This document shows positions 25,289 through 35,925 of a stretch of 64,000 bases of DNA, one piece after another. Each line of letters begins with the position of its first letter. Positions within the stretch are counted from its first letter, which is position 1. The DNA is from Allobosea thiooxidans (GTDB lineage: Bacteria; Pseudomonadota; Alphaproteobacteria; Rhizobiales; Beijerinckiaceae), in assembly GCF_900168195.1 (NCBI RefSeq), contig NZ_FUYX01000003.1, forward strand, positions 248,001-312,000, read 5' to 3'. The translations under genes were made by a program, and so were the position numbers. The notes beneath the pieces are model-generated. The model saw only the letters and a program-made list of their open reading frames with translations. It was not told the origin of the DNA and made no database searches.

Positions 25289-25957
25289 TCAGCCCTCGAT
25301 CGAGAAGGCGCCGCGCAGGGCGCCGGAGCGGGTCTGGACCGGCCGCTCGCCGATCCACTGGGCATGGCGCTCGAGGGTCGCGACCGCCGTGCCGACATCG
25401 CCCTGGCGCAACGCCGTCAGGATGGCGCGATGGTCCTGGTCGGTGCGGGCCTCCCATTCCGACCGCCAGGCCGAGAACAGGAAGCGGGCGCTGGCGGCGT
25501 GCAGATCGTCGATCGCCGCGAGCAGCCGCTTCATCCCGCAGGGCGCGACCAGGATGCGGTGAAAGCGCCGGTTCGCCTCCTCCCAGGCGCGGACATCGGT
25601 GGCGGCGTCGCAGGCGCGGCAGGCCTCCTCCGCCCTGTCGAGAATGGCCGGCGTCAGATGCGGCGCGGCATGGCGCAGGGCGAGGCTCTCCAGCGCCGCC
25701 CGCATCAGTGCGACCTCCTTCACCTCGGCGAGGTCGAAGGAGGCGACGCGCACGCCGCGGCGCGGCTCGCTCACCGCCAGCCCCTGCGCCTCCAGCCGGC
25801 GGAAGGCCTCGCGCACCGGGACATGGCTGGTCGCGAATTCCTTCGCGACATGGTCCTGCCGTAGCCGCGCTCCGGGCTCGATCGCGCCCGAAATGATCCG
25901 CTCGGCCAGGGCCTTGGCGATGCGGACGGCGATGGTGTCTTCGGCAGGCTTCGTCAT
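25289..25957 (-). CDS. bioR: GntR-family regulator, probable biotin repressor BioR
   Basis: A 222 aa winged-helix regulator with an FCD-type C-terminal domain. The wHTH is at about residues 10-75 (ALAERIISGAIEPGARLRQD, VPVREAFRRLEAQGL). I call it BioR because a perfect BioR box TTATAGATAA ends three bases before its start codon, as expected for autoregulated bioR genes, and the same box in reverse precedes bioY at 13938. Sequence alone would only say GntR/FCD. The box replaces any Shine-Dalgarno, so the mRNA is probably leaderless or nearly so. Confidence 0.75.
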   Translation of the reverse strand: MTKPAEDTIAVRIAKALAERIISGAIEPGARLRQDHVAKEFATSHVPVREAFRRLEAQGLAVSEPRRGVRVASFDLAEVKEVALMRAALESLALRHAAPHLTPAILDRAEEACRACDAATDVRAWEEANRRFHRILVAPCGMKRLLAAIDDLHAASARFLFSAWRSEWEARTDQDHRAILTALRQGDVGTAVATLERHAQWIGERPVQTRSGALRGAFSIEG

Positions 25958-25960
25958 GAT

Positions 25961-25970
25961 TTATAGATAA
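25961..25970. promoter_or_regulatory. BioR operator directly upstream of bioR
   Basis: TTATAGATAA, exact BioR consensus and reverse complement of the bioY box. It lies four to thirteen bases before the start codon, in the position of the promoter -10 or the translation start, so binding would block the gene. Confidence 0.85.
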
Positions 25971-26005
25971 TTCGGCCGAATGCCGGTGTCGATTGCGATC
26001 GGCCG

Positions 26006-26215
26006 GCGTTCCTGGGCTTCGCGCCGGCGAAGAGCCCGGAACCCATGACCACGACGCTCCGTCATGGTCGGGCCTGTCCCGACCATCCACGTCTTCCTTC
26101 GTGCAATGGGGGTGTTCAAGACGTGGATGCTCGCCACAAGGGCGAGCATGACGGCTGGAGCAATGTCGTGTTCATGGGTTCCGGGCTCAGGACTGCGGCC
26201 TGCCCGGAATGACGG
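26006..26215. repeat. Composite palindromic element R5 (type C outer, type A inner)
   Basis: Right end CCCGGAATGACGG, left end a degraded match. The inner type A unit (26060-26154) is in the opposite order to R2: hairpins GGTCGGG-CCTGT-CCCGACC and then GCTCGCC-ACAAG-GGCGAGC. It fills most of the 444-base gap between the divergent bioR and uvrA. In the rest of that gap (26216-26401) I see no clear promoter or SOS box for uvrA. Confidence 0.85.
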
Positions 26216-26401
26216 TGATTCCAGTTACTTCGTCCCCGTATGTCAAAACCAACCGAGCCCTCGCCGATGCTGACGTTTTCTGTCAGGACGACGGCAGCAG
26301 TCGGCGCGGCTGCGTGCTATTCATGCCGGGCAGATCGCCGCGAGGCTGGAAAGGCCCGGCTTTTGCCCTATCTCTAGCGCTTCATCGCAACGGACGCCCC
26401 G

Positions 26402-29386
26402 ATGGCCCGCAAGACCGATATCGCCGCCGCCCAAACGGCTGCCCAGCAAGCTGCTGCGCTGGAAGACATGTTCGACCGCAACCGCGCGGCCGATCCGAAC
26501 AGCCGCGCCATCACCGTGCGCGGCGCGCGCGAGCACAACCTCAAGAACATCGACCTCGCGATTCCGCGCGACAAGCTCGTGGTCTTCACCGGCCTTTCCG
26601 GCTCGGGCAAGTCCTCGCTCGCCTTCGACACGATCTATGCCGAGGGGCAGCGCCGCTATGTCGAGAGCCTTTCGGCCTATGCCCGCCAGTTCCTCGAGAT
26701 GATGCAGAAGCCCGATGTCGACCAGATCGACGGGCTCTCGCCGGCGATCTCGATCGAGCAGAAGACGACCTCGAAGAACCCGCGCTCGACCGTCGGCACC
26801 GTCACCGAGATCCACGACTATATGCGCCTGTTGTGGGCGCGCGCCGGCATTCCCTATTCGCCCGCGACCGGCTTGCCGATCGAGAGCCAGACGGTGCAGC
26901 AGATGGTCGACCGGCTGGTCGAGCTGCCGGAGAAGACGCGCGGCTATCTGCTGGCGCCGGTGGTGCGCGGCCGCAAGGGCGAGTTCCGCAAGGAGATGGC
27001 GGAGTGGCTGAAGCGCGGCTTCCAGCGCGTCAAGGTCAATGGCGAGTTCTACGAGATCCCGGACGCGCCGCCGCTCGACAAGAAGTTCAAGCACGACATC
27101 GACGTGGTCGTGGACCGCATCGTGATCCGGCCCGATCTCGGCGCGCGGCTGGCGGATTCGCTGGAGCAGGCGCTGGAGCTGACCGACGGCATCGCGGTCT
27201 TCGAATATGCCGATGAGAAGCAGGAGAACGGCGAAGCGAAGCGCGTCACCTTCTCGTCCAAGTTCGCCTGCCCGGTCTCCGGCTTCACCATCCCCGAGAT
27301 CGAGCCGCGGCTGTTCTCGTTCAACAACCCCTTCGGCGCCTGCCCGGTCTGCGACGGCCTCGGCCACGAGATGCGGATCGACCCGGACATGATCGTGCCG
27401 GATCATTCGCTGACGCTGAAGAAGGGCGCGATCGCGCCCTGGGCCAAGTCGACCTCGCCCTATTACGGCCAGACGCTGGAAGCGCTCGCCAGGCATTTCG
27501 GCTTCTCGATGACGAAGCCCTGGTCGGAGCTGCCGGAGAGCGCGCAGAAGGCGATCCTGTTCGGCACCGGCACCGAACCCGTGCGCATGGCCTATAATGA
27601 CGGGCTGCGGTCCTACGAGGTGAAGAAGCCCTTCGAGGGCGTCATCACCAATATGGAGCGGCGCTGGAAGGAGACCGAGTCGGACTGGGCGCGCGAGGAG
27701 ATCGGCCGCTTCATGTCCGAGACGCCCTGCGCCGCCTGCAACGGCTATCGCCTGAAGCCCGAGGCGCTGGCGGTGAAGATCGACATGCGCCATATCGGCG
27801 AGATCTCGAAGCTCTCGGTGAAGGACGCGTTGGAATGGGTCACCGCCCTGCCCGCCCGCCTCTCGAAGAAGCAGAACGAGATCGCCCCGCGCATCCTCAA
27901 GGAGATCCGCGACCGGCTGACCTTCCTGCTCGATGTCGGGCTGGAATATCTGACGCTCGCCCGCGCCTCCGGCACGCTCTCGGGCGGCGAGAGCCAGCGC
28001 ATCCGGCTCGCGTCACAGATCGGCTCGGGCCTGACCGGCGTACTCTATGTGCTGGACGAGCCCTCGATCGGCCTGCATCAGCGCGACAACGAGCGCCTGC
28101 TCGGCACATTGCGCCGGCTAAGGGATCTCGGCAACACCGTGATCGTGGTCGAGCATGACGAGGACGCGATCCTGACTGCGGACTATGTCGTCGATGTCGG
28201 CCCCGGCGCCGGCATCCATGGCGGCGAGATCGTCGCCAAAGGCACGCCGCAGGACATCCTCGACGATCCCAATTCGCTCACCGGCAAATACCTCACCGGC
28301 GAGATGTCGGTGCCGGTGCCGGAGAAGCGCCGCAAGGCCACCAAGGGCCGCTGCCTCAAGATCGTCGGCGCGCGCGGCAACAATCTCAAGAACGTCGACG
28401 TCGAGATCCCGCTCGGCATGTTCACCTGCATCACCGGCGTCTCCGGCGGCGGCAAGTCGACGCTGGTGATCGACACGCTCTACAAGGCGGTGGCGCGCAA
28501 GCTGAACGGCTCGATCGAGCACCCGGCCCCGCATGACCGCATCGAGGGCATGGAGCATCTCGACAAGGTCATCGACATCGACCAGTCGCCGATCGGCCGC
28601 ACGCCGCGCTCGAATCCGGCGACCTATACCGGCGCCTTCACGCCGATCCGCGAATGGTTTGCCGGCTTGCCGGAGGCGAAGGCGCGCGGCTACCAAGCAG
28701 GCAGGTTTAGCTTCAACGTGAAAGGTGGCCGCTGCGAGGCCTGCCAGGGCGACGGCGTCATCAAGATCGAGATGCACTTCCTGCCCGACGTCTACGTCAC
28801 CTGCGACGTCTGCAAGGGCAAGCGCTACGACCGCGAGACGCTGGAGGTGAAGTACCGCGAGAAATCGATCGCCGACGTGCTCGACATGTCGGTCGAGGAG
28901 GCGAAGGACCTGTTCAAGGCCGTGCCCTCGATCCGCGAGAAGATGGTGACGCTGGCGCGCGTCGGCCTCGACTATGTCAAGGTCGGCCAGCAGGCGACGA
29001 CGCTCTCGGGCGGCGAGGCGCAGCGCGTCAAGCTCTCCAAGGAACTGTCGAAGCGCGCCACCGGCCGCACGCTCTACATCCTCGACGAGCCGACCACCGG
29101 CCTGCATTTCCATGATGTCGCCAAGCTCATGGAGGTGCTGCACGAGCTGGTCGACCAGGGCAATTCGGTGGTGGTGATCGAGCACAATCTCGAGGTGGTG
29201 AAGACCGCCGACTGGGTGATCGACATGGGCCCCGAGGGCGGCGACGGCGGCGGCACCGTGGTGGCGCAGGGCACGCCGGAGGACATCGTCCGCATCGGCA
29301 AGGGCCACACCGCGCGCTTCCTCAAGGAGGTGCTGGACCGGCGGCCGATCAAGAAGGGCAAGGTGGTCAGGCAGGCGGCGGAGTAG
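26402..29386 (+). CDS. uvrA: Excinuclease ABC subunit A
   Basis: DNA-damage sensor of nucleotide excision repair, 994 aa. Two ABC modules: Walker [11 protein letters not shown] near residue 65 and [10 protein letters not shown] near residue 680; signatures [12 protein letters not shown] and [12 protein letters not shown]; Walker [14 protein letters not shown] and [11 protein letters not shown]. Zinc-binding cysteine pairs are present ([23 protein letters not shown] with CDVCKG). About 20 residues precede the usual N-terminus. A degraded second copy of bases 29258-29326 (near its 3' end) is found at 31195-31263, beyond the next gene. Confidence 0.97.
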   Translation: MARKTDIAAAQTAAQQAAALEDMFDRNRAADPNSRAITVRGAREHNLKNIDLAIPRDKLVVFTGLSGSGKSSLAFDTIYAEGQRRYVESLSAYARQFLEMMQKPDVDQIDGLSPAISIEQKTTSKNPRSTVGTVTEIHDYMRLLWARAGIPYSPATGLPIESQTVQQMVDRLVELPEKTRGYLLAPVVRGRKGEFRKEMAEWLKRGFQRVKVNGEFYEIPDAPPLDKKFKHDIDVVVDRIVIRPDLGARLADSLEQALELTDGIAVFEYADEKQENGEAKRVTFSSKFACPVSGFTIPEIEPRLFSFNNPFGACPVCDGLGHEMRIDPDMIVPDHSLTLKKGAIAPWAKSTSPYYGQTLEALARHFGFSMTKPWSELPESAQKAILFGTGTEPVRMAYNDGLRSYEVKKPFEGVITNMERRWKETESDWAREEIGRFMSETPCAACNGYRLKPEALAVKIDMRHIGEISKLSVKDALEWVTALPARLSKKQNEIAPRILKEIRDRLTFLLDVGLEYLTLARASGTLSGGESQRIRLASQIGSGLTGVLYVLDEPSIGLHQRDNERLLGTLRRLRDLGNTVIVVEHDEDAILTADYVVDVGPGAGIHGGEIVAKGTPQDILDDPNSLTGKYLTGEMSVPVPEKRRKATKGRCLKIVGARGNNLKNVDVEIPLGMFTCITGVSGGGKSTLVIDTLYKAVARKLNGSIEHPAPHDRIEGMEHLDKVIDIDQSPIGRTPRSNPATYTGAFTPIREWFAGLPEAKARGYQAGRFSFNVKGGRCEACQGDGVIKIEMHFLPDVYVTCDVCKGKRYDRETLEVKYREKSIADVLDMSVEEAKDLFKAVPSIREKMVTLARVGLDYVKVGQQATTLSGGEAQRVKLSKELSKRATGRTLYILDEPTTGLHFHDVAKLMEVLHELVDQGNSVVVIEHNLEVVKTADWVIDMGPEGGDGGGTVVAQGTPEDIVRIGKGHTARFLKEVLDRRPIKKGKVVRQAAE

Positions 29387-29512
29387 CAGCCGGCCGGCTG
29401 CAATCGCGGGCTGCGCGGCGCGCCTGAGGGGGAGGCCTTGATGGGGCCTTGCGCGCCTTGGAAGCGCGATCGATAGTCTTGGTCGCGGATTGCTCCAAGG
29501 CTGGGTTTCATC

Positions 29513-31180
29513 GTGTCATTCGTTGAACAACCGGTAGTCGCGCTCTTCATTTCCCTGGCCCTCGGCTATCTGATCGGCAAGATCCGCATCGGCTCCATCC
29601 AGGTCGGCGGTGTCTGCGGCACGTTGTTCGTCGCGCTGGCGATCGGACAGCTCGGCGTGAAGATCAGCCCGGACCTGAAGAACGTCGCCTTCGCGCTCTT
29701 CATCTTCGCGCTCGGCTTCACCGCCGGCCCGCAATTCTTCAACAACATCCGCGGCGGCTGGCGCTACGGCATCCTCTCCTTCGTCGAGGTCGTCACCGTG
29801 CTGCTGTTGCTGGCAGCAGCCGTCGCGCTGTTCCGGCTCGACTACGGCACGGCCTCGGGGTTGTTCGCCGGCTCGGCGACGGAATCAGCCGTACTCGGCA
29901 CGGCGTCCGAAGCGATCGCGCGCCTTGCTCTGCCTGCCGGCGAGATCGAGCGGCTTCAAGGCAACATGGCCACCGCCTACAGCGTCACCTATCTGTTCGG
30001 CCTCGTCGCCATCGTCGTCACCGTCACGCAGATCGGGCCGCTGCTGCTCGGGGTCGATATCCGCGAGGCCTCGGCGGCGCTGGCGCGCGATCTCGGCGCC
30101 GAGGACGAGGCCGGCAAGGAGAACGGCGTGCCCGAGATCGTCTCGCGCAGCTTCCGCGCCGGGCCGATCGCCGGCAGCACCGTCGGCGCCTTCGAGAACA
30201 GCGTCAACGGCGTCGTGACCATCGATCAGGTCGGGCGCGGCGGCGGTTTCACCAAGGCCACGGCCGAGACCTTGCTGGAGCCGGACGACATCGTGCTGGT
30301 GCTCGGCCGGCGCCGCTCCGTCATCGCCGTCAGCGAGCGCCTCGGCACGGAGGTGCCGATGCCGGCCGGGGACAATGTCCCGCTGGTCGAGCGCGAGGTC
30401 GTGCTCGTGCGGCGCGAGGTCAGCGGGCGCCGGATCCGGGATCTGCGCCGGCTCGCCAGCGCGGAGCAGCGGCGCGGCGTCTTCATCTCGCGCATACGCC
30501 GGCTCGGCCAGAACATCCCGGCCCTGCCCGGCTCGGTGCTCGAGCAGGGCGACATCCTGACCCTCTACGGTTCGGAGGATGCGATCCTCCGTGCCGCGCC
30601 GGAGCTCGGCCATCTGCTGCCGGCGAGCGCGGCGACGGATTTCGTCATGCTCGGGCTCGGCATCGTCGTCGGCCTCCTGCTCGGCGAGCTCAGCCTGCAG
30701 ATCGGGGCGCTCAACCTGACGCTGGGCACCGGCGGCGGCGCCCTGGTCTCCGGCCTGTGCTTCGGCTGGCTGCACATGCACCGGCCGGCGCAGGGCGCCA
30801 TCCCGCCCGCGGCGGCGGGCTTCATGAAGGATTTCGGGCTGGCGACCTTCATCGCCGCGGTCGGGCTCTCGGTCGGGCCGGAGGCCTTCACCCTGCTCAA
30901 GCAGTACGGGCTCATCCTGCCGGTCCTGTCGATCCTGGTCTCGGCCCTGCCCGCCCTCGCCTCGCTCTATATCGGCCGCTACCTGCTCAAGATCGAGGCG
31001 CCGATCCTGCTCGGCGCCATCGCGGGCCAGCATTGCAGCACGCCGGCGATCAGCGCGCTCGTCTCGCTCGCGGGCAATTCCACGCCGGTCATCGGCTACA
31101 CCGTCACCTATGCGATCTCGAATGTGCTGCTGCCGCTGATGGGCCCCCTCGTCGTCGGCATGGTCGGGCTCATCGGCTAG
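29513..31180 (+). CDS. AspT/YidE-type transporter with RCK_C domains (AAE family)
   Basis: A 555 aa inner-membrane antiporter of the aspartate-alanine exchanger family. Two blocks of about five helices (1-180 and 375-555) flank two cytosolic TrkA_C/RCK_C-like domains (about 205-290 and 290-370; TLLEPDDIVLVLG and SVLEQGDILTLYG are the repeated ends). Repeated membrane motifs are LFIFALGFTAGPQFF and TFIAAVGLSVGPEAF. Translation starts at GTG 29513. The substrate may be aspartate, alanine or another small dicarboxylate. The gene lies between uvrA and a uvrA 3'-end remnant. Confidence 0.9.
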   Translation: MSFVEQPVVALFISLALGYLIGKIRIGSIQVGGVCGTLFVALAIGQLGVKISPDLKNVAFALFIFALGFTAGPQFFNNIRGGWRYGILSFVEVVTVLLLLAAAVALFRLDYGTASGLFAGSATESAVLGTASEAIARLALPAGEIERLQGNMATAYSVTYLFGLVAIVVTVTQIGPLLLGVDIREASAALARDLGAEDEAGKENGVPEIVSRSFRAGPIAGSTVGAFENSVNGVVTIDQVGRGGGFTKATAETLLEPDDIVLVLGRRRSVIAVSERLGTEVPMPAGDNVPLVEREVVLVRREVSGRRIRDLRRLASAEQRRGVFISRIRRLGQNIPALPGSVLEQGDILTLYGSEDAILRAAPELGHLLPASAATDFVMLGLGIVVGLLLGELSLQIGALNLTLGTGGGALVSGLCFGWLHMHRPAQGAIPPAAAGFMKDFGLATFIAAVGLSVGPEAFTLLKQYGLILPVLSILVSALPALASLYIGRYLLKIEAPILLGAIAGQHCSTPAISALVSLAGNSTPVIGYTVTYAISNVLLPLMGPLVVGMVGLIG

Positions 31181-31194
31181 AAGGCTTCCGCGCG

Positions 31195-31263
31195 GTGGTA
31201 GCGCAGGGCACGCCTGAGAACATCGTCAGTACGGCAAAGAGCCACTCCGTGCACTTCCTCAAG
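31195..31263 (+). pseudogene. Remnant of a uvrA 3' end
   Basis: Twenty-three codons ([20 protein letters not shown] and FLK) align without gaps to the functional uvrA segment at 29258-29326 ([23 protein letters not shown]). By my hand alignment 56 of 69 bases match, about 80 percent. It starts 14 bases after the AspT-like stop, has no start of its own and runs into a palindromic repeat. Confidence 0.75.
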
Positions 31264-31267
31264 GTCA

Positions 31268-31315
31268 CTGCCGCGCGAAGACGTGGATGGTCGCCACAAG
31301 GGCGACCCTGACGGC
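31268..31315. repeat. Half palindromic element R6 (type A right arm)
   Basis: Only one arm of a type A unit: GAAGACGTGGAT followed by hairpin GGTCGCC-ACAAG-GGCGACC and CTGACGG. It directly follows the uvrA remnant. Confidence 0.75.
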
Positions 31316-31319
31316 GGGG

Positions 31320-31835
31320 ATATCTTCGGCACCTTATCCCCGCCCCTCCTCACCTGCCCTATCCTGCCCTCGCCCATCACCCGAACGGGGCGGCCGTCCG
31401 GAGGTATGCTGGAGGTTGGGTGAGGGTCGGCGCCTGCGGGCGGGGGTTACGCCCCGCTCCCGGGAGGCTTCGGGGCACCGCCCTGGGGACACTACGGTCC
31501 CTGTGCGAGGAGCTCGCTGGACGGGATGGCGGAAGCGGGCATGCCCGACACCGCGGTGTGGCGCACCCGTCGGGGCGTTGAGGCCGCAGGACAGCATGAG
31601 CGGCCGCCGCCTTCCCGAATAAGCGCGGCCCGGAGCCAAAAATCGCCGGAGGCGGAGCGCCACGGGGCGTGCGACGGGTGGCTCAACCCCGCCGCGCCGC
31701 AGCCTGGCTCAACGGTTGCGGATTTTCCTCGCGCCTCGCGGCGCTCCGCCAGCCCTGTCCAGCCACCCTTGCGACCCCGCCGCGCGCCAGCGCGGGCGGA
31801 TGATCCTGCGTGCCTCACCCGACCGGAGCCCCGCC
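31320..31835. other. About 500 bp without a recognisable gene
   Basis: Very GC-rich sequence between the half repeat and the next gene. Several frames are open on both strands, but their translations are rich in Arg, Pro, Ser and Ala and resemble no family I know. It contains local inverted repeats, for example GGGCGGGGGTTACGCCCCGC at about 31438-31457. It could be a decayed gene or a further repeat family with no partner in the window. Confidence 0.4.
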
Positions 31836-32162
31836 ATGCCGAAACGCCAGAACTTCTTCGCCGATCTGCCGCCGATCACCGATTTCGAAAGCTGCCAGAA
31901 GGTGCGGCCGATGCTGATGCAGCGCATCGGCGACATTTTCGGCGTCTGGCGCGGCTGCGAGGACAAGGCCTGCGTCCGGGCGCGGAGCTGCCGGCGCAGC
32001 GACGGGGCCTGCCTCGTCGCCTTCATGCAGGCGGTGCCGGACCATGAGCGCCGGCTGTTCCGCTATGCGCTGGAGAACCGCCGCAACGGCCTCGACGCCG
32101 ACGAGGCGTTCGAGCGGGCGCAGGTGCGCGTCGCGGAGGAGATTGCGCGGTTCGGGGAATAA
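31836..32162 (+). CDS. Conserved small cysteine-containing protein, function unknown
   Basis: A 108 aa soluble protein beginning MPKRQNFFADLPPITDFESC. It has five cysteines, including WRGCEDKACVRARSCRR at about residues 37-53, which could bind a metal but does not fit a standard zinc motif. The C-terminal half is helical and charged. The start at 31836 has GGAG seven bases upstream; an upstream in-frame ATG (31716) adds low-complexity sequence and is rejected. I do not recognise the family. It stands alone between repeats. Confidence 0.7.
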   Translation: MPKRQNFFADLPPITDFESCQKVRPMLMQRIGDIFGVWRGCEDKACVRARSCRRSDGACLVAFMQAVPDHERRLFRYALENRRNGLDADEAFERAQVRVAEEIARFGE

Positions 32163-32178
32163 GGGGCCCGCGGCTCCC

Positions 32179-32306
32179 CGTCATGCTCGGGCTTGTCCCG
32201 AGCATCCACGTCTTGCGGCGCTGATGGCGAGCACGGCTTGCGACGCAGCGCTCGCCCAGCCTTCCCCGCAAAGACGGGGATGGTCGCCACAAGGGCGACC
32301 ATGACG
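32179..32306. repeat. Palindromic element R7 (type A)
   Basis: Hairpins GCTCGGG-CTTGT-CCCGAGC and GGTCGCC-ACAAG-GGCGACC flank a central spacer longer than in other copies. Outer ends CCGTCATG and CATGACGG. Between convergent genes. Confidence 0.85.
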
Positions 32307-32347
32307 GGGGAGGTTCCGGCGGGGATTCCGTGCCCGCCCCTCGCCTC

Positions 32348-33388
<1,041 letters not shown>

Positions 33389-33501
33389 GGGCCGGGGCTC
33401 CTTGTTCGACGCCCGTGTCATGGGCCAGGGCCGGCGGAAACGTCAATCGCGACGCGCGGCCGCGGCCGGCATGGGGGCGGCTCGGACGGGAGATCGGGAG
33501 G

Positions 33502-33536
33502 GAAAAGAAAAGCCCGGCGGAGCGAATCCGCCGGGC
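33502..33536 (-). terminator. Rho-independent terminator of the peptide-binding protein gene
   Basis: A perfect ten-base stem (GCCCGGCGGA / TCCGCCGGGC, five-base loop) followed on the minus strand by TTTTCTTTTCC. It lies about 70 bases after the stop of the binding protein gene. Confidence 0.85.
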
Positions 33537-33606
33537 CTCGTCCGTTGCATCGCCCGCCGCGGTCAGCCCGCGGCGGGAGGCCGCCCCGCGAAGGGCGGCC
33601 GCCGGA

Positions 33607-35394
33607 TCAGGTGCGATACCAGGCGCCGATGTTCCAGCTGTCGACGTCCCAGCCGCTGTGGTCGAGCTGCAGGCTGTTCGCCGCGGCGATCACCTTGGTG
33701 CGCGACAGCACGGGGAGGATGACGTTGGCCTCGCAGAAGATCTCGTTGACCTTGATCAGCAGCTCCGCGCGCTTGGCCGGGTCGAGCTCCTTCTGGGCGG
33801 CCTTGTAGGCCTCGTCGGCAGCCGGATCGGAGTAGCGCGAGACGTTGCGGCCCAGCCACTTGTTCTCCTTGTTGGCGATCTCCCAGGAGACGAACTGGTT
33901 GAGGAAACGCTCCGGATCAGGCTGCGGCTGCGTCGTCGTGTACATCTCCATGTCGACATACAGCTTGGTGTAGGTGTCGGGGTTGGCGACGTCCGACGAG
34001 AAGAACACCGAGGCGGTGACCGACTTGAGCTCGAGCTCGATGCCGGCGCGCTGGCAGGCCTGCTTGACGATGGCCTGGACCTTCTGGCGCGGGGCGTTGA
34101 TCGAGGTCTGAAAGACGTATTTGAGCTTCTTGCCGTCCTTCTCGCGGACGCCGCCCCAGCCCTTCTTCCAGCCGGCCTCCTCGAGGATCTTGTTGGCCTT
34201 CTCGATGTTGAACTCGTATTTCAGCTTCGGCGACTTGAACTGCTTGGGCTCGTTGACGAAGCTCGCGGTCGCGGTGCCGCCGCGGCCATAGATGAACTTC
34301 TGGATCGAGTCGCGGTCGATCAGCAGGTTGATCGCCTGGCGCACCGCCGGGTCCGACAGGGTCGGGTGCTTGGTCTTGACGCTCGAGCGCTCGCCGTCGA
34401 CCTCGGTCCAGGGATCGGTCGTGTTCAGGATGATGAACTCGATGTCGCCAGACGGAACCGCGCTGATCCGGCCGCGACCACCGGTCTCCATGCGCTTGAG
34501 GACCTCGTCCTCGACCAGCGTGTCCCAAGCGTAGTCGTATTCGCCGGTCTGCAGCACGGCACGGGCCGCCGAGACCGCGTCACCGCCGCCCTTCACCTCG
34601 AGCGTGTCGAAATGCGGCCGGTTCGCGACGTGGTAGTTCTCGTTGCGGGTGCCGGTCAGGATGTCGCCCGGTTTGAACTCCGCGAACTTGTAGGGGCCGG
34701 TGCCGACCGGCTTCAGGTTCGCCGGGGCCTCGCGCGACTTGGCGCCCTTGTACTCGCCGAAATGGTGCTTCGGGATGATCATGCCGGCGACGCCGACGAA
34801 GGGGTCGGCCCAGAACGGCGTCGGCTCCGCGAAGACCACCTTGACGGTGAAGTCGTCGACCTTCTCGACCTTGATGTCCTTGTAGGCGCCGGAGGTGTAG
34901 GCGGCGGTCGCCGGGTCGGCGGCATATTCCCAGGTGAAGACGACGTCGTCGGCCGTGAACGGCTTGCCGTCATGCCACTTCACGCCCTGCTTCAGCTTCC
35001 AGACCACGACCGTGCCGTCTTCCGACAGGCCGCCATTGGCCTTGCTCGGGACTTCGGCCGCGAGCTGCGGAATGAGGTTGCCTTCCTTGTCCCAGCCGGC
35101 GAGCGGCTCGTAGAAGATGCGCGAGGCGATCTGGTCCTTGGTGCCCGAGGCGAAATGCGGGTTCAGCAGGGTCGGAGCCTGCCAGAGCAGCATCTTGAGC
35201 GGGCCACCGCCGCCGGCCTTGGTCGGCTTGTAGTCGAGCGTGGCATTCGCCATCGCAACGCCGTTCCAGGCGAGGATCTGGCTCGCGATCGGAGCGGTGA
35301 TGCCGACAGCCGCCATCTTCTGAATGAAAGAACGCCGCGAAAGGCGCCCACCCTTCAGGTTCTGCACCATACCCTGGATATACTGACTAGTCAT
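33607..35394 (-). CDS. Peptide/nickel-type ABC transporter binding protein (SBP_bac_5)
   Basis: A 595 aa periplasmic binding protein of the oligopeptide family. It carries a textbook Tat signal, SRRSFIQKMAAVGITAPIA, at about residues 19-37, so it is exported folded. The family region WKLKQGVKWHDGKPFTADDV is near residue 125. AAGG lies eight bases before the ATG. Its own terminator follows and no permease or ATPase genes are near, so it is an orphan; the partner permease must be elsewhere. Substrate could be a peptide, a sugar or another small molecule. Confidence 0.9.
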   Translation of the reverse strand: MTSQYIQGMVQNLKGGRLSRRSFIQKMAAVGITAPIASQILAWNGVAMANATLDYKPTKAGGGGPLKMLLWQAPTLLNPHFASGTKDQIASRIFYEPLAGWDKEGNLIPQLAAEVPSKANGGLSEDGTVVVWKLKQGVKWHDGKPFTADDVVFTWEYAADPATAAYTSGAYKDIKVEKVDDFTVKVVFAEPTPFWADPFVGVAGMIIPKHHFGEYKGAKSREAPANLKPVGTGPYKFAEFKPGDILTGTRNENYHVANRPHFDTLEVKGGGDAVSAARAVLQTGEYDYAWDTLVEDEVLKRMETGGRGRISAVPSGDIEFIILNTTDPWTEVDGERSSVKTKHPTLSDPAVRQAINLLIDRDSIQKFIYGRGGTATASFVNEPKQFKSPKLKYEFNIEKANKILEEAGWKKGWGGVREKDGKKLKYVFQTSINAPRQKVQAIVKQACQRAGIELELKSVTASVFFSSDVANPDTYTKLYVDMEMYTTTQPQPDPERFLNQFVSWEIANKENKWLGRNVSRYSDPAADEAYKAAQKELDPAKRAELLIKVNEIFCEANVILPVLSRTKVIAAANSLQLDHSGWDVDSWNIGAWYRT

Positions 35395-35925
35395 AATTAA
35401 CCTTCACAGAACATCGGCAAGACGCCGACCAACAAGTTGACCAGGCTTAGTCTTGTTTTTATTTGCTCCAAAACATGACCACGCCTCGGCCGCAACGCTC
35501 CCCTTAGGAGCGACGACCTTAAGCCCATCTTAAGATGGCTGCGCCGAGCGGCATGCCGAAATCTGCTCGCCACTCGGCCCAGACCTGGGCGGTCGAATCG
35601 ATTCGCGCAAGGAGGCGGCAACAAGGCGGGGGATGCGAGCAGCGCATCCGTTCGGGCGCGACATTGCGTCGCCTGCGGGGATCGACATCCTGGCATTTCG
35701 GGGCTGCAGCAGTGTTCCAGAGCGGAAATACGGCCGCGCGCGTGCAACACCGATATCTGGGCAAGCAGCCGTCCGGCTGCATGAGCCGACCAGCCATGCG
35801 CCTCGCGCCGGTCAATGCCCGCCCGCTCCTTTCACGATTGACCCGCCAGCCATCTTGATGGCGGGATCGCGTCGTCACCCCGATCACGGCCGCCGCAGCC
35901 CGGCCTTCCGACCAGCGAGCCCCCC
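35395..35925. other. 531 bp divergent intergenic region without a gene
   Basis: It separates the binding protein gene (minus) from the Gfo/Idh/MocA gene (plus). Short open frames exist on both strands but none looks coding. The 100 bases nearest the binding protein gene are AT-richer than the surroundings (for example TTGTTTTTATTTGCTCC at 35452-35468), as expected for its promoter, but I cannot assign hexamers with confidence. No palindromic element is present. Confidence 0.5.

Noticed and set aside
31492..31818. A 108-codon minus-strand frame in the 31.3-31.8 kb block
   Set aside because: No recognisable family and a poor start; it may come from a repeat, so I listed the block as unexplained rather than as a gene.
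35397..35887. Small open frames on both strands in the 35.4-35.9 kb gap
   Set aside because: No ribosome binding sites, no signal peptide or motif, and composition unlike neighbouring proteins.
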